Shown here: positions 17,304-26,125 of the stretch, piece by piece | Position numbering within the stretch: the first letter of the stretch is position 1 | Layout of the letters: each line of letters starts with the position of its first letter | Origin: Candidatus Sulfotelmatobacter sp. | GTDB taxonomy: Bacteria; Acidobacteriota; Terriglobia; Terriglobales; Acidobacteriaceae | NCBI GenBank assembly: GCA_030038125.1 | Contig: JASHPL010000309.1 | Location: forward strand, 1-51,217 | Reading direction: 5' to 3' | Length of the DNA: 51,217 nucleotides | Program-made: the position numbers and the translations under genes | The notes under the pieces: model-generated | The model's input: the letters and a program-made list of their open reading frames with translations, nothing else | Database searches by the model: none | What the model was told of the DNA's origin: nothing

Positions 17304-18211
17304 CTTCCCGGGAGAGGCTCCAGTTCCTGAGCGGATTTATGCTTCACAGCGATATCGATGAAGGCGAGCGCAGCGCGGCTGAGAGCCTTGTCTTTGCGAA
17401 AAACCAGCGCTAGATCCCGGCGCACCTGCGCGTCCGCAAGGTGAACGGCAGAGAGAACTTTCGCTCGAACATCCTCTTCGACATTGGAGCGCGCGATGAA
17501 TCCCACCCCCACCTCGGCTGCTACAAAACGTTTCAGCAGTTCGCTGGAGTCGAGCTCCATAGTAAAGTTCGGCTTCAGACGGCGCTCGTGAAAGAGTTCT
17601 TCAATGGCGTCGCGGGTGTGACCGGCCTTGGGAACGACCAGGGGGAATTTCGCGATCTCGGCGATGGTGGCCGATTTCATCCTGCCTAAAGGATGATGCG
17701 GTGGTGCAATCAAAATCAACTCATCCCGATGGATGAGAACCACGGTCAGCCGGTTGTCTGTGACCGGCAGCGAGACCACGCCGAAGTCCACGGAATTATC
17801 GATCACCGATTCAAGAATTTTCGCGTAATCCGCGCGTTTGATATTCACCGAGACGTCGGGATACTGCTTCTTGAAGTCGGCGAAAACGTAAGGCAGGATG
17901 TGCAGGCAGGTGCCCTCATTGGCTCCCACGATGATCTCGCCGCGCGGCACGCGCTCCATTTCCGCGATGGAAACCAGCATTGCCTTGCGGGCATCAAGAG
18001 TCTCTTCTACATATTTCAGGAATGCCTTACCGGCCTGAGTCAACGAAACCTTGCCTCCGGAACGGTCAAACAGCTTGGCTCCAACCTCTTCCTCTAGTCC
18101 CCGAATCTGCGAGGAAATTGCGGGCTGGGTGCGGAAACGCTTCTCCGCCGCACGCGAGAACGAAGCATGCCGCGCCACTTCCAGAAACGTCTCCAGCTGA
18201 TCAAAGTCCAT
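17300..18211 (-). CDS. LysR-family transcriptional regulator
   Basis: 303 residues: N-terminal helix-turn-helix MDFDQLETFLEVARHASFSR, with AISSQIRGLEEEVGAKLFDR as the recognition and linker region, then a substrate-binding domain (about 90-295) starting RGEIIVGANEG. It is closest in feel to the CysB/CbbR-like subgroup; the effector is unknown. The gene is divergent from glnA (303-bp gap) and overlaps the POTRA gene by 4 bases. LysR regulators often control the divergent gene and themselves through a T-N11-A site; such a dyad is present at 18332-18346. Confidence 0.88.
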   Translation of the reverse strand: MDFDQLETFLEVARHASFSRAAEKRFRTQPAISSQIRGLEEEVGAKLFDRSGGKVSLTQAGKAFLKYVEETLDARKAMLVSIAEMERVPRGEIIVGANEGTCLHILPYVFADFKKQYPDVSVNIKRADYAKILESVIDNSVDFGVVSLPVTDNRLTVVLIHRDELILIAPPHHPLGRMKSATIAEIAKFPLVVPKAGHTRDAIEELFHERRLKPNFTMELDSSELLKRFVAAEVGVGFIARSNVEEDVRAKVLSAVHLADAQVRRDLALVFRKDKALSRAALAFIDIAVKHKSAQELEPLPGR

Positions 18212-18514
18212 AAGAGCAGCGGCTACTGTTAGGGACTAGAGGTTCGTGTGAGGGGAGTGCCCCGCAAGCAGCGTTAGTCCCTGCGCCCTGAGCCCTAGCC
18301 GCTAATCCTGACCCCTGAGTATAAGGGCCTGTTATGTGGGCTATAAGAACAATCAAATTGCCTGTCCTTGCCGGAGCAATTACACTCTCCGGTCCCGCTT
18401 ATCGCGACCGATTGTAACAGCCGGATTCCAAGTTTTTCGTCTTCTGGGCGAAGCAGTGGCCTTGCCGGACTCTGCCGTTCCGGGGACCTCTAACCTTAGC
18501 GCGAGGGAGTTGTG
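18212..18514. other. Divergent regulatory region LysR gene / glnA
   Basis: 303 bases with no gene. It contains the LysR-type dyad and, at the right end, GAGGGAG as the glnA ribosome site (18502-18508). I could not fix a confident promoter for either gene. Confidence 0.5.
18332..18346. promoter_or_regulatory. Candidate LysR-type operator (TTAT-N7-ATAA)
   Basis: TTAT-GTGGGCT-ATAA is a perfect 4-7-4 dyad with T-N11-A geometry, in the divergent region between the LysR gene and glnA. TATAAG occurs twice here (near 18319 and 18342). Support is positional and by pattern only. Confidence 0.35.
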
Positions 18515-19927
18515 ATGGCCAGCGTCAAGACCGTTCTCGATTTCGCCAAGACCCACGAGACGAAAATTCTCGACCTACGTTTCACCGACATTCCCGGGCT
18601 GTGGCATCACGTTTCCTATCCTATCGATCAGTTGACAGAACGTTCCCTGACCGAGGGATTCGGTATCGACGGCTCTTCGATCCGCGGCTGGGCGGCCATT
18701 CACGAGAGCGATATGCTGCTCATCCCCGATGGCAACACGCATCTGCTCGATCCTTTTACCGAGGTGCCCACGCTGGTGCTCATTTGCGACGTGGTCGATC
18801 CGGTCACCAAGCAGCGCTATGATCGCGATCCGCGTCATATTGCGCGGAAAGCGGAGATGTATCTGAACTCCAGTGGAATCGCGGACACGGCGAAATTCGG
18901 AGCCGAGGCCGAGTTTTTCATCTTCGACAACGTTCGCTTCGATCAGCGCGAGCAATACGGTTTTTACTTCATCGACGCCGAAGAAGGACGCTGGAACTCC
19001 GGCAGGGAACAGAACAATCTTGGCTATCGTCCGCGTTACAAGGAAGGATATTTCCCGGTCCCGCCAACCGATCACTATCAGGACCTGCGCTCGGAAATGG
19101 TGTTGACCATGCAGAGCTGCGGCATGGAGGTGGAATGCCATCATCATGAGGTCGCCAGTGGCGGTCAGACGGAAATCGATCTGAAGTTCGATTCGCTTCT
19201 ACGCTCCGCCGACAAGATGCTGCTTTACAAGTACATCGTGCGCAATGTGGCCAATCACTATGGCAAAACGGTGACCTTCATGCCCAAGCCAATCTTTGGT
19301 GATAACGGCAACGGGATGCACACGCATCAGTCGCTGTGGAAGAGCGGCGAGCCGCTGTTTTCCGGGGATGGTTATGCCGGGATGTCGCAGCTGGCGCTGT
19401 GGTATGTCGGAGGATTGCTGAAGCACGGACCGGCGCTGGCCGCGATCATCGCCCCCACGACCAATTCCTATAAGCGGCTGGTGCCGGGCTTCGAAGCGCC
19501 GGTGAATCTGGCATATTCGCGCCGCAATCGCTCGGCGGCATGCCGCATCCCCATGTACTCGTCGGCGAAGGGCTCGAAGCGAGTGGAGTTCCGTCCTCCT
19601 GATCCGAGTTGTAACCCGTATCTGGCGTTTGCCGCGATGCTGATGGCCGGGCTCGACGGTATTGAGAACAAGATGGATCCGGGCCAGCCTCTGGATAAAG
19701 ACATCTACGAACTCGATCCCGAAGAATTGGCGAGCGTGCCCTCGATGCCGGGCTCGCTCGAAGAGGCGTTAGAGGAGCTCGAGCGTGATCACGCTTTCTT
19801 GCTGAAGGGAGATGTCTTCACCGAAGAATTGCTGCGAACCTACGTCGACTACAAGCGGTCGAAAGAAGTGGATGCAATCCGGCTAAGGCCGCATCCGTAT
19901 GAGTTTGCCCTCTATTACGATATTTAG
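18515..19927 (+). CDS. glnA: Type I glutamine synthetase
   Basis: ATP-dependent synthesis of glutamine from glutamate and ammonia; dodecameric in the family. The 470 residues show the beta-grasp N-domain with [12 protein letters not shown], metal ligands in [42 protein letters not shown] and [26 protein letters not shown] near residue 395 keeps the tyrosine that is adenylylated in enterobacterial GlnA, so covalent control is possible. GAGGGAG lies 6 bases before the ATG at 18515; a GTG one codon upstream is also in frame. It is divergent from the LysR gene, which may regulate it, and no glnB or ntrBC is nearby. Confidence 0.96.
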   Translation: MASVKTVLDFAKTHETKILDLRFTDIPGLWHHVSYPIDQLTERSLTEGFGIDGSSIRGWAAIHESDMLLIPDGNTHLLDPFTEVPTLVLICDVVDPVTKQRYDRDPRHIARKAEMYLNSSGIADTAKFGAEAEFFIFDNVRFDQREQYGFYFIDAEEGRWNSGREQNNLGYRPRYKEGYFPVPPTDHYQDLRSEMVLTMQSCGMEVECHHHEVASGGQTEIDLKFDSLLRSADKMLLYKYIVRNVANHYGKTVTFMPKPIFGDNGNGMHTHQSLWKSGEPLFSGDGYAGMSQLALWYVGGLLKHGPALAAIIAPTTNSYKRLVPGFEAPVNLAYSRRNRSAACRIPMYSSAKGSKRVEFRPPDPSCNPYLAFAAMLMAGLDGIENKMDPGQPLDKDIYELDPEELASVPSMPGSLEEALEELERDHAFLLKGDVFTEELLRTYVDYKRSKEVDAIRLRPHPYEFALYYDI

Positions 19928-19983
19928 ACGTAAGTCGTTATAAGCAACGATTTGAACTGCGATGGCTTAGGTAAAGACAAGAA

Positions 19984-20007
19984 AAGCCCCACCGGAGGGC
20001 GGGGCTT
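19984..20007 (-). terminator. Terminator between convergent glnA and CHRD gene
   Basis: AAGCCCC (19984-19990) and GGGGCTT (20001-20007) form the stem. On the minus strand the stem runs directly into TTTTCTTGTCTTT, so it best serves the CHRD gene ending at 20025; glnA transcripts may also stop here. Confidence 0.8.
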
Positions 20008-20024
20008 GACTCAAGTACGACGTC

Positions 20025-20609
20025 CTACTGGCGGCAGGGATGAGCATGCGCTCCGGGAAGTCGGTCCTCCGGGTCGGGAGTCGAGCAAATCTGCCCGCGG
20101 ATTTCCCCGTTGGGGAAGTTGACAGAGTGGACATTTACATAGGTAACGTGGCTGACGATTGCGCGAACGACATCCTTGAAGTCGCCAGCCGGAATGCCTT
20201 GTCCCGCTGCGAGATTGGTCACATCGGCAGCGGATATGGTGCGCGTCACAGTGCCAGAGTGGGCAGCGTCGTCGGGGCACGCCGGCGTGCCTGCGGGTCC
20301 ATTGCCCAAATTGCTGCACAGAAAGATTGTGATATCGCCCGCGACCTTGGTCGCCCCGACGTGGATGTGCGACTGCAGGACCGAGCTCGAGAGGTTGTTG
20401 TAAGTGAGCGTGTAGGTGAGAGTGGAGTCGTTATTGACGGTGGCCTTGAAGGTGCCGGTTGCCTTGGTGATGATCGTTCCCGCGACGACCTCCTGAACTC
20501 CAACTATTGTCGCGTGCATTTCGATTGTGTCTCCCGCTGCGCTGACCATCACCCATGGAAGTAGAACGGTCAGTGCGACGGTTAGCAGCCCTTTGATATT
20601 CAGCGTCAT
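20025..20609 (-). CDS. Exported CHRD-domain protein
   Basis: 194 residues, signal peptide (LLTVALTVLLPWVMVSAAG), then one CHRD domain: GTFKATVNNDSTLTYTLTY, NNLSSSVLQSHIHVG, and near the end YVNVHSVNFPNGEIRGQI. CHRD domains, first described in chordin, are found in many secreted bacterial proteins with no settled role. Two pairs of cysteines (CSN...ACP and GQICS...HPC) could form disulfides. GAGGAG precedes the ATG. A single gene with its own terminator. Confidence 0.85.
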   Translation of the reverse strand: MTLNIKGLLTVALTVLLPWVMVSAAGDTIEMHATIVGVQEVVAGTIITKATGTFKATVNNDSTLTYTLTYNNLSSSVLQSHIHVGATKVAGDITIFLCSNLGNGPAGTPACPDDAAHSGTVTRTISAADVTNLAAGQGIPAGDFKDVVRAIVSHVTYVNVHSVNFPNGEIRGQICSTPDPEDRLPGAHAHPCRQ

Positions 20610-20954
20610 AATCGTAGCTCCTCAGGCTTAGCAAAACCGGTGGTTTACTTTTTGTGGGAAGGCGAAAATTTGTGAGCGCTTTAGGCGGCAGGGTACGTGT
20701 TACTGAGGTTAGCAGGTTTTGTTCCAGGGTTGGTTAATTTTGAATGAATTTGAAAGTGTTTTCTTGAATCGATGTGGTTCGCGGTTCCGGCAAAACCATC
20801 ACCTGCGAGCACTGCTTGGCACCTACTCGTATATGTGCACCGAGTCGTGAATTAAAGAATGACGCGTCTCTTCATTAGGCGAAGATGCGTGCTGACCTAT
20901 ACGCGGCAGGGAAAATTGGTAGAGGCAGTCAAACAATGGCGCTTGTTAAGAACG
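20610..20954. other. Intergenic region upstream of CHRD gene
   Basis: 345 bases between two same-strand genes. The part nearest the CHRD gene is AT-rich and should hold its promoter, but no clear boxes stand out. A plus-strand open frame crossing into the next gene has no ribosome site and is not called. Confidence 0.4.
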
Positions 20955-21365
20955 TCATTCGGCCGCTATCTCAACGTTCTGAGCAGATGCGACTACGAGA
21001 GTTTGGTGACGCGCTTTGAGCAGTTCACGACCCGAGTGTTCTGTCGTCCAGAACTCCGTCAAAACGTAGCGCTTGTCGAATTGTTGGAACACCACCACAC
21101 GGTGATGGCTGATTATTGGTGAGGAGGCATCGTGCGTGATGATCGAAACCGAGAGCCGGTCGTCGTCGCTCGTGATCCTCCAGGCGGTATTGGTGTCGAC
21201 ATTTACGGCCGCGATCGTGTAGTGGCCAGCCGGAAGATCTTGGCCGCCAACGACAAAGTTAAAAGGAATGGTTACACCCATTTTTGTTCTTATTTGCTGC
21301 GCGCTGGCTGGGAGCCCAACGGCCACCAGCAAGCCCAGCGCTGCTCCGACTCTTCCGAATTTCAT
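20955..21365 (-). CDS. Small exported protein, acidobacterial family, unknown function
   Basis: 136 residues with signal peptide VGAALGLLVAVGLPASAQQ. The mature part opens VTIPFNFVVGGQDLPAGHYT and is predicted all-beta, with RRHRVVV/FWTTE-type strands. I recall this opening from a family of secreted proteins abundant in Acidobacteria, without a known function. GGGGAGA lies 10 bases before the ATG. The gene is transcribed away from the membrane-protein gene at 21654. Confidence 0.7.
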   Translation of the reverse strand: MKFGRVGAALGLLVAVGLPASAQQIRTKMGVTIPFNFVVGGQDLPAGHYTIAAVNVDTNTAWRITSDDDRLSVSIITHDASSPIISHHRVVVFQQFDKRYVLTEFWTTEHSGRELLKARHQTLVVASAQNVEIAAE

Positions 21366-21653
21366 GGAATCTAATCTCCCCGAAATGATTTGTGTCAGCC
21401 GGCGCAGGAATTCGCGCAGTCACCCCACCGCGACAGAGTGAGAGGTTAGGGCAACAACAAACGAGGCGCCAGATTACGTTAGTAGCGTCATGGCAGATGA
21501 CTTGGCGAAATGTGCCTGTGACGCAAGTAACGTAACTCCTTCCCCTGCAATGGAAAGTGAAATGAGCGCGTCTTTCCTTCTTCGATTTGATTTGATCCCC
21601 GCCACAATTCCGAGTATCTTGCCGCTGAACCGCTTCTGCGCCCGAGGTGTGGT

Positions 21654-22718
21654 TTGCCGATCAGCGCCGTGGACTCGATCAATCTCGCCCTGGAGCACAC
21701 CAAGCAACAACTATTCCGGCCATTCCGCCTTGGCCAATGGACCAGGCTTGCTTTCGTCGGCTTGTTGGCGGGAGAACTCGGCGCCAACGGCTTTAACCGC
21801 TCCAACTTCCAATTTCATCCTCATCCAGACGCGGCGCCGCACATCGCGTTTCCGGGCACTCTTGGAATTGATCATGCCCTGTTAGCGGCTTTTATAGCCG
21901 CCGCAATTGTCGCGGCGTTCTCCGTGGGAATCATTTTGATGTATGTCGGAAGCGTCATGCGTTTTGTGCTGTTCGATAGCATCGTCGCCCGGGAGTGCCA
22001 CGTCCGAGCAGACTGGAGCCGCAGCCTTGGGCCGGGCTGGCGCTACTTCGTGTGGAAGCTGGGATACATTCTCCTCACGCTGGCGGGCATCGTGATTGTG
22101 GTGGGGATCCCCGTGGGCCTTGCGTTCGCCCGTGGTTGGCTAAGAGAACCGCAAGAGCATCTGCCTCCACTGATCATGGGCGGAGTCATTCTCGGCTTTC
22201 TGTTATTCGCCTTTTTTGTGGTCACAGCGGTGGTCCTGGTGCTGACGAAAGATTTTGTCGTTCCGCAGATGGCTCTTGAGAATATCGACACGACGGAAGG
22301 CTGGCGGCGTCTCTGGCCGATGATGAAGGCAGAGAAAGGAGCCTACGCTGTTTACATCGTGATGAAGATCGTGCTCACGTTAGTGGCGACCGTTCTGGTC
22401 GGCATCGCAACGGTTATTTTGGGATTGATTATCGCCATACCCAGCCTCGGACTCGGCCTTCTCGCCGTTCTTACGGGCAAGAGCGCGGGCCTCACCTGGA
22501 ATGTTCATACCATCGCCCTGGCCGTCCTCATCGGCTGCGTTTTATTGGCGGTGTTCTTCTATGTGGTCTCGCTGATCTATGTGCCGGCGATCGTATTCTT
22601 TCCCGCGTATTCCATTCATTTCTTCGCTGGACGCTACCCCCGCCTGAGCGCCGCGCTCTACACGGCGCCGCGTGGATTCCAGGTTATGCCAGGCGCCACG
22701 CCCGCACACTCTTCGTGA
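21654..22718 (+). CDS. Multi-pass membrane protein, unknown function
   Basis: 354 residues. After an N-terminal region with an amphipathic start (INLALEHTKQQLFRPFRLGQ) there are six or so hydrophobic segments: about 78-105, 135-160, 172-200, 225-250, 255-275 and 290-320. The layout (long loop with DFVVPQMALENIDTTEGWRR, then paired helices) resembles the uncharacterised glycerophosphoryl-diester-phosphodiesterase-membrane-like/DUF975-type proteins. The TTG at 21654 is supported by GAGG about 6 bases upstream; a GTG five codons later is an alternative. No catalytic motif is visible. Confidence 0.7.
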   Translation: MPISAVDSINLALEHTKQQLFRPFRLGQWTRLAFVGLLAGELGANGFNRSNFQFHPHPDAAPHIAFPGTLGIDHALLAAFIAAAIVAAFSVGIILMYVGSVMRFVLFDSIVARECHVRADWSRSLGPGWRYFVWKLGYILLTLAGIVIVVGIPVGLAFARGWLREPQEHLPPLIMGGVILGFLLFAFFVVTAVVLVLTKDFVVPQMALENIDTTEGWRRLWPMMKAEKGAYAVYIVMKIVLTLVATVLVGIATVILGLIIAIPSLGLGLLAVLTGKSAGLTWNVHTIALAVLIGCVLLAVFFYVVSLIYVPAIVFFPAYSIHFFAGRYPRLSAALYTAPRGFQVMPGATPAHSS

Positions 22719-22824
22719 GCCAATGCTATTCGTGGCGGGGATTAAGCCAGTATCGTGAAATGAGGCAAAAATCCTTACCCGCACTTAGAGCATCATTCTG
22801 TTGCGTTCTGCTAGAGTCATCTCA

Positions 22825-23559
22825 ATGAGTCCCGAAACGAAGAAAAAAATCCAACTGGGGTTGCTGATCGCAATGGTGGTGGCGGGTGCGCGCACGGGCT
22901 ACATCTTCTATCAACGGCACGAAGACAAACTCGCGGCTGAGAAGCAAAAGCGGGCGCAGAACGTCGGCTATTCCGATCCCGATCTTTACGTCAATCCCAA
23001 GAAGCTTTACCCGTATGATTTAAACTCGGCGAAGCAGTTGACCGAGCAGCCAGTGTGGGTGCAGGAGGGATATCACTACACCTATTATCCCTACGATCCG
23101 GCGGCGAAACACGCGGATTTCAAGCATGAAGCGGGACTGCTCGGCCCGATCGAGGAGTTGCATATCTCCGACGTGATCACGGGCACGCCCCCTGGCGCCG
23201 GGCAGCAGAAACAAGTCATGGCGATATTTGAGAAGGAAGGGAAGAGCTATGCCGTGCCCATCGGAGTGGAAGCCGACGGGGAGTACAAGATTTATTCCGA
23301 TTACATGTTTTTCATTGAGAATCCGCGCAACCTCTATCAGCATTGGCCCGCCGATGTGTGGCAGGCCATCGATCAACACCAAGTCAAGCCGGGAATGAAT
23401 GAACTGCAGGCGAGTTTCGCCGTGGGTATGGGCATGCCGGATCCGGGCGGCTCCGAGGAAGAAAAGACTGTGCATTACGCGAACGGGGGCAAGCCGCTCG
23501 CGGTCGAGTTTCAGAATGGCAGGGCGGCGCAGATCACCGCGGGAACGCAGGGATCGTAA
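22825..23559 (+). CDS. Membrane-anchored protein of unknown function
   Basis: 244 residues: a basic start and one N-terminal anchor (IQLGLLIAMVVAGARTGYIFY), a charged helix, then a globular extracytoplasmic domain with many Tyr (YHYTYYPYDP), GKSYAVPIGVEADGEYKIYS, and a Gly-rich segment GMGMPDPGGSEEEKTVHYAN followed by KPLAVEFQNGRAAQI. The last part is like the BamE/SmpA-type fold (short beta hairpin with G-x-P-x-x-G), but I would not call it. The ATG at 22825 is chosen because the anchor follows it directly. Confidence 0.65.
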   Translation: MSPETKKKIQLGLLIAMVVAGARTGYIFYQRHEDKLAAEKQKRAQNVGYSDPDLYVNPKKLYPYDLNSAKQLTEQPVWVQEGYHYTYYPYDPAAKHADFKHEAGLLGPIEELHISDVITGTPPGAGQQKQVMAIFEKEGKSYAVPIGVEADGEYKIYSDYMFFIENPRNLYQHWPADVWQAIDQHQVKPGMNELQASFAVGMGMPDPGGSEEEKTVHYANGGKPLAVEFQNGRAAQITAGTQGS

Positions 23560-23645
23560 GGCATACTTACGCAGACCTCTATCCTCGCAGTTCAGTACTG
23601 GACCGAATTCGGATTCTGACCAAAATCCTCAAATTTCCCTCGATG

Positions 23646-23768
23646 GCGTCATCCCGAGCGCAGCTGTTTTTTCAAGCGGAGCGAGGGATCTCGCGTGCAG
23701 CTTCCAGTGCCCGCTCCGCGCGAGATTCCTCGCCCGCTGGTGAAAGCGCGGGGGCTTCGCCGTGACGC
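23646..23768. repeat. Dispersed palindromic repeat (~123 bp, REP/MITE-like)
   Basis: The ends are inverted (GGCGTCA at 23645-23651, TGACGC at 23763-23768). Inside, GCGAGGGATCTCGCG (23681-23695) pairs with CGCGAGATTCCTCGC (23719-23733) with one mismatch, and the sequence GTCATCCCGAGCG followed by GAGCGAGGGATCTCGCG is one I recognise as a common intergenic element in Acidobacteria. No coding capacity, no transposase. It lies between convergent genes. Confidence 0.7.
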
Positions 23769-23830
23769 ACCGGAGTAAGACATTCAAACTGAACCACCAC
23801 TCGAAGTTCCGATGCTTCGAACTTCTGTAC

Positions 23831-24730
23831 TCACTCGCTAGGATGCGGCGCGGTAAAGTCGGAACAACAGGGTTTCTGTACCGGTTTGAATTCCATCAAT
23901 TCGACGCGCGTCAGATCGGGATCGTAAATATTGAGCTGCCACTTGCCGTCTCTGCCCATTTGCGCATGCTCATCGCCGTGCGGCTTCCAGCCGTGGGATT
24001 CGAGAAGCGCCTGGGCTGCTTTTATGTCGACGACGCCGAGAGAGATATGATTCATGACCCCGGTGAGCTGCAGGTCGGGATGCTCGGGCTGATTGAGCAT
24101 ATATTCGATCCAGTCGTTGCCGTCGGGAACCTGCAAGGAAACCCAGTCGGTTTCGCCTTCCTTCATTCCGCCGTGCCAATAGGGACGGAAGCCGAGAATC
24201 TCGCGAAAGAAATGATCTTCGGCCTCGCGGTGGTAGACGAGAAATCCAGCGTGAATCATGTGGTGGGAAATGGCGCTGGCGAGAGGCGCTGAAATGTCCT
24301 CTTTGCCGCGCTCCACAAACTCGATGCGATGGTTCTCAGGATCGTTCACGGTGAAGCTGAGACTGTGATCGGAGCGGCCTTCGATCTGCGAGGGCTTGAG
24401 ACCTTTTTCGACCAGGTAGCGACGAAGGGCGATGATGTTGTCGGTTGTGAAAGCCGCGTGATCCATGCGGTCGGTCGCTTTGGGATCAGGCGCGGCGGAG
24501 TAGCCGACCCACTGCTTGCCCACCCAGTAGCGTAGCGTTTCTCCGGGTTCGATCGGCGCGGCCGATGCCAGTCCCAGCACATCGACGTAAAGCTTGTTCA
24601 CGCCATCGGCGGCTGTTGTGTAGAAGGCGACGTGATCGATGCCGACGATGTGCGGACGCTGCGCCGAGGACTGGGAAAAAGCGAGAGCAGCGATGAGCGG
24701 GGTCAGAAGGGATATGGCGGGGATTTTCAT
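23831..24730 (-). CDS. Exported protein with two VOC (glyoxalase/dioxygenase-like) domains
   Basis: 299 residues with a signal peptide (MKIPAISLLTPLIAALAFSQ). Domain 1 (about 28-145) starts HIVGIDHVAFYTTAADGV and ends NHRIEFVERG; domain 2 (about 160-285) starts MIHAGFLVYHREAEDHFFRE and ends DPDLTRVELMEF. The His at each start and Glu at each end are the usual VOC metal ligands, so a mononuclear metal site is plausible; the reaction is not. Export is unusual for the superfamily but common in Acidobacteria. The ATG at 24730 gives the clean signal peptide. The alpha/beta-hydrolase gene lies 43 bases upstream on the same strand, so the two may be an operon. Confidence 0.78.
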   Translation of the reverse strand: MKIPAISLLTPLIAALAFSQSSAQRPHIVGIDHVAFYTTAADGVNKLYVDVLGLASAAPIEPGETLRYWVGKQWVGYSAAPDPKATDRMDHAAFTTDNIIALRRYLVEKGLKPSQIEGRSDHSLSFTVNDPENHRIEFVERGKEDISAPLASAISHHMIHAGFLVYHREAEDHFFREILGFRPYWHGGMKEGETDWVSLQVPDGNDWIEYMLNQPEHPDLQLTGVMNHISLGVVDIKAAQALLESHGWKPHGDEHAQMGRDGKWQLNIYDPDLTRVELMEFKPVQKPCCSDFTAPHPSE

Positions 24731-24773
24731 GGCGGGTCGATTGTAGTTCAACGGGACGTGACTGGGTTTGCTC

Positions 24774-25580
24774 TTACAATCCGTCCAGAAACTGGCGCAG
24801 TAGTGTGCCGAATTGAGCCGGTTGCTCCCATGCCGCATAGTGGCCGGCCTTGGGAATCAGGCGTAGATGGCTGCCGGCAATGTGCCGGCGCATGAGTTCG
24901 GCTTCATTGATTCCGGTCATGACGTCTTCGTCGCCGGTCACCAGTAGCGTGGGCACATTGATGGTCTTCAATGTATCGACCGAATCCGGCCGCTCGGCCA
25001 TGCCGCGCTGAATTTTCGCGAAATCATCCGGAGACATGGTATGCATCATGCGCATGGCGCCGTCGACGAGATCCGGGCGGGATTCGCGCGTGCTCTTGCC
25101 CAGCAGCTTGGGAATCATGCTTTCGAATGCAGGCTCGGTGCCGCGTTCGAGAGCGTCGGCGGCGGCTTGCAGGCGTGCGGCGCGAGATTCAGGGCTGTCC
25201 GCTGAAGGTTTCGTGTTCGAAAGGCCAAGCGCGGCCACCCGACCGCGGTGTTTTCGCCAGAACTCAAACAGGATGTAGCCGCCAATCGAGACGCCGATCA
25301 TAGGCGCGCGGCCAACGTCAGCATCGTCCATTACTTTCGCGATGTCAGCGGCGTGCTTCGGCATTGTCGCCGAACTCTCGCCGACTTCGGATTCGCCGTG
25401 TCCGCGAAGATCGGGAAGGATGAGGCGATAGCGCGGGGAAAGCGCTTCGGCCATTGGCAGCCAGAATCCATGATGCACCGGAAACGGATGCAGAAGCACG
25501 ACGGGCGGGCCGTCGCCGAGAGTCCAATACGCGATCTCGCCATCGTCGCTTTTGACCCGCTGTGAGGGTGTCGGCGGCAT
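24774..25580 (-). CDS. Alpha/beta-hydrolase
   Basis: 268 residues, no signal peptide. Fold markers: VVLLHPFPVHH (oxyanion strand), DLRGHGES, nucleophile elbow GVSIGGY (Ser about 97), acid in LLVTGDEDVMT and the catalytic His in IPKAGHYAAWEQP. The overall pattern is that of 3-oxoadipate enol-lactonase or haloperoxidase-like esterases; the substrate cannot be read from sequence. It is first in a likely two-gene unit with the VOC protein. Confidence 0.85.
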   Translation of the reverse strand: MPPTPSQRVKSDDGEIAYWTLGDGPPVVLLHPFPVHHGFWLPMAEALSPRYRLILPDLRGHGESEVGESSATMPKHAADIAKVMDDADVGRAPMIGVSIGGYILFEFWRKHRGRVAALGLSNTKPSADSPESRAARLQAAADALERGTEPAFESMIPKLLGKSTRESRPDLVDGAMRMMHTMSPDDFAKIQRGMAERPDSVDTLKTINVPTLLVTGDEDVMTGINEAELMRRHIAGSHLRLIPKAGHYAAWEQPAQFGTLLRQFLDGL

Positions 25581-25741
25581 GCAGAGGAATTAGAACATAG
25601 TCACCCGCAGATTCTTACCACAGAGGCACAAAGAAGCGGAGGAAGGCAATGGACACGGCTTTTCGTGGATTTCAATGGGCCGGGCTTAATGGCCGCGGAT
25701 CGACCCCGAGCTCAATAGTGCTGACTGATTGCGTTCTGCCG

Positions 25742-26059
25742 CTATGGGTTGGTTGCGGTTTTAGCTATGGGAGCCGGTGCCGCCACTACCGGCGGCTCTT
25801 CCGGCATGACGATCCAAGCGATTGGATACGAGAGAAAGCCGATGATGGTCGTACAGGAGGCAATCAGCCACACGACGCGGACCAAGGTAACATCGACGTC
25901 GAAGTATTCAGCAAAACCGAGGCACACGCCGGCAATTTTGCGTCCCGACCGCGGACGCACCAGGCGACTGCGGGCCTGTGAGGCGCCAATACGGACGCCG
26001 CAGTAGGCGCAAACATTGGCATCATCCTGAATGACCTTTCCGCAATAGTTGCAGTACAT
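25742..26059 (-). CDS. Zinc-ribbon plus PspC-domain membrane protein
   Basis: 105 residues: an N-terminal zinc ribbon (CNYC at 3-6, CAYC at 17-20), a basic linker, then a PspC domain with RKIAGVCLGFAEYFDVDVTL and two close membrane segments (VRVVWLIASCTTIIGFLSYP, then IAWIVMPEEP). PspC domains take part in envelope-stress signalling in Enterobacteria; here no other psp gene is nearby. AGAGGG stands before the ATG. A Pro/Ala tail ends the protein. Confidence 0.82.
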   Translation of the reverse strand: MYCNYCGKVIQDDANVCAYCGVRIGASQARSRLVRPRSGRKIAGVCLGFAEYFDVDVTLVRVVWLIASCTTIIGFLSYPIAWIVMPEEPPVVAAPAPIAKTATNP

Positions 26060-26125
26060 GGTTCAACCCTCTCAGTAGATGATACGCGAGCGCCGGCAGG
26101 AAGTTCCAACAACCTTGGTCGGGCC

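Noticed and set aside
20859-21122. 87-codon plus-strand open frame
   Set aside because: Mostly antisense to the exported protein at 20955-21365, which has a signal peptide and ribosome site.
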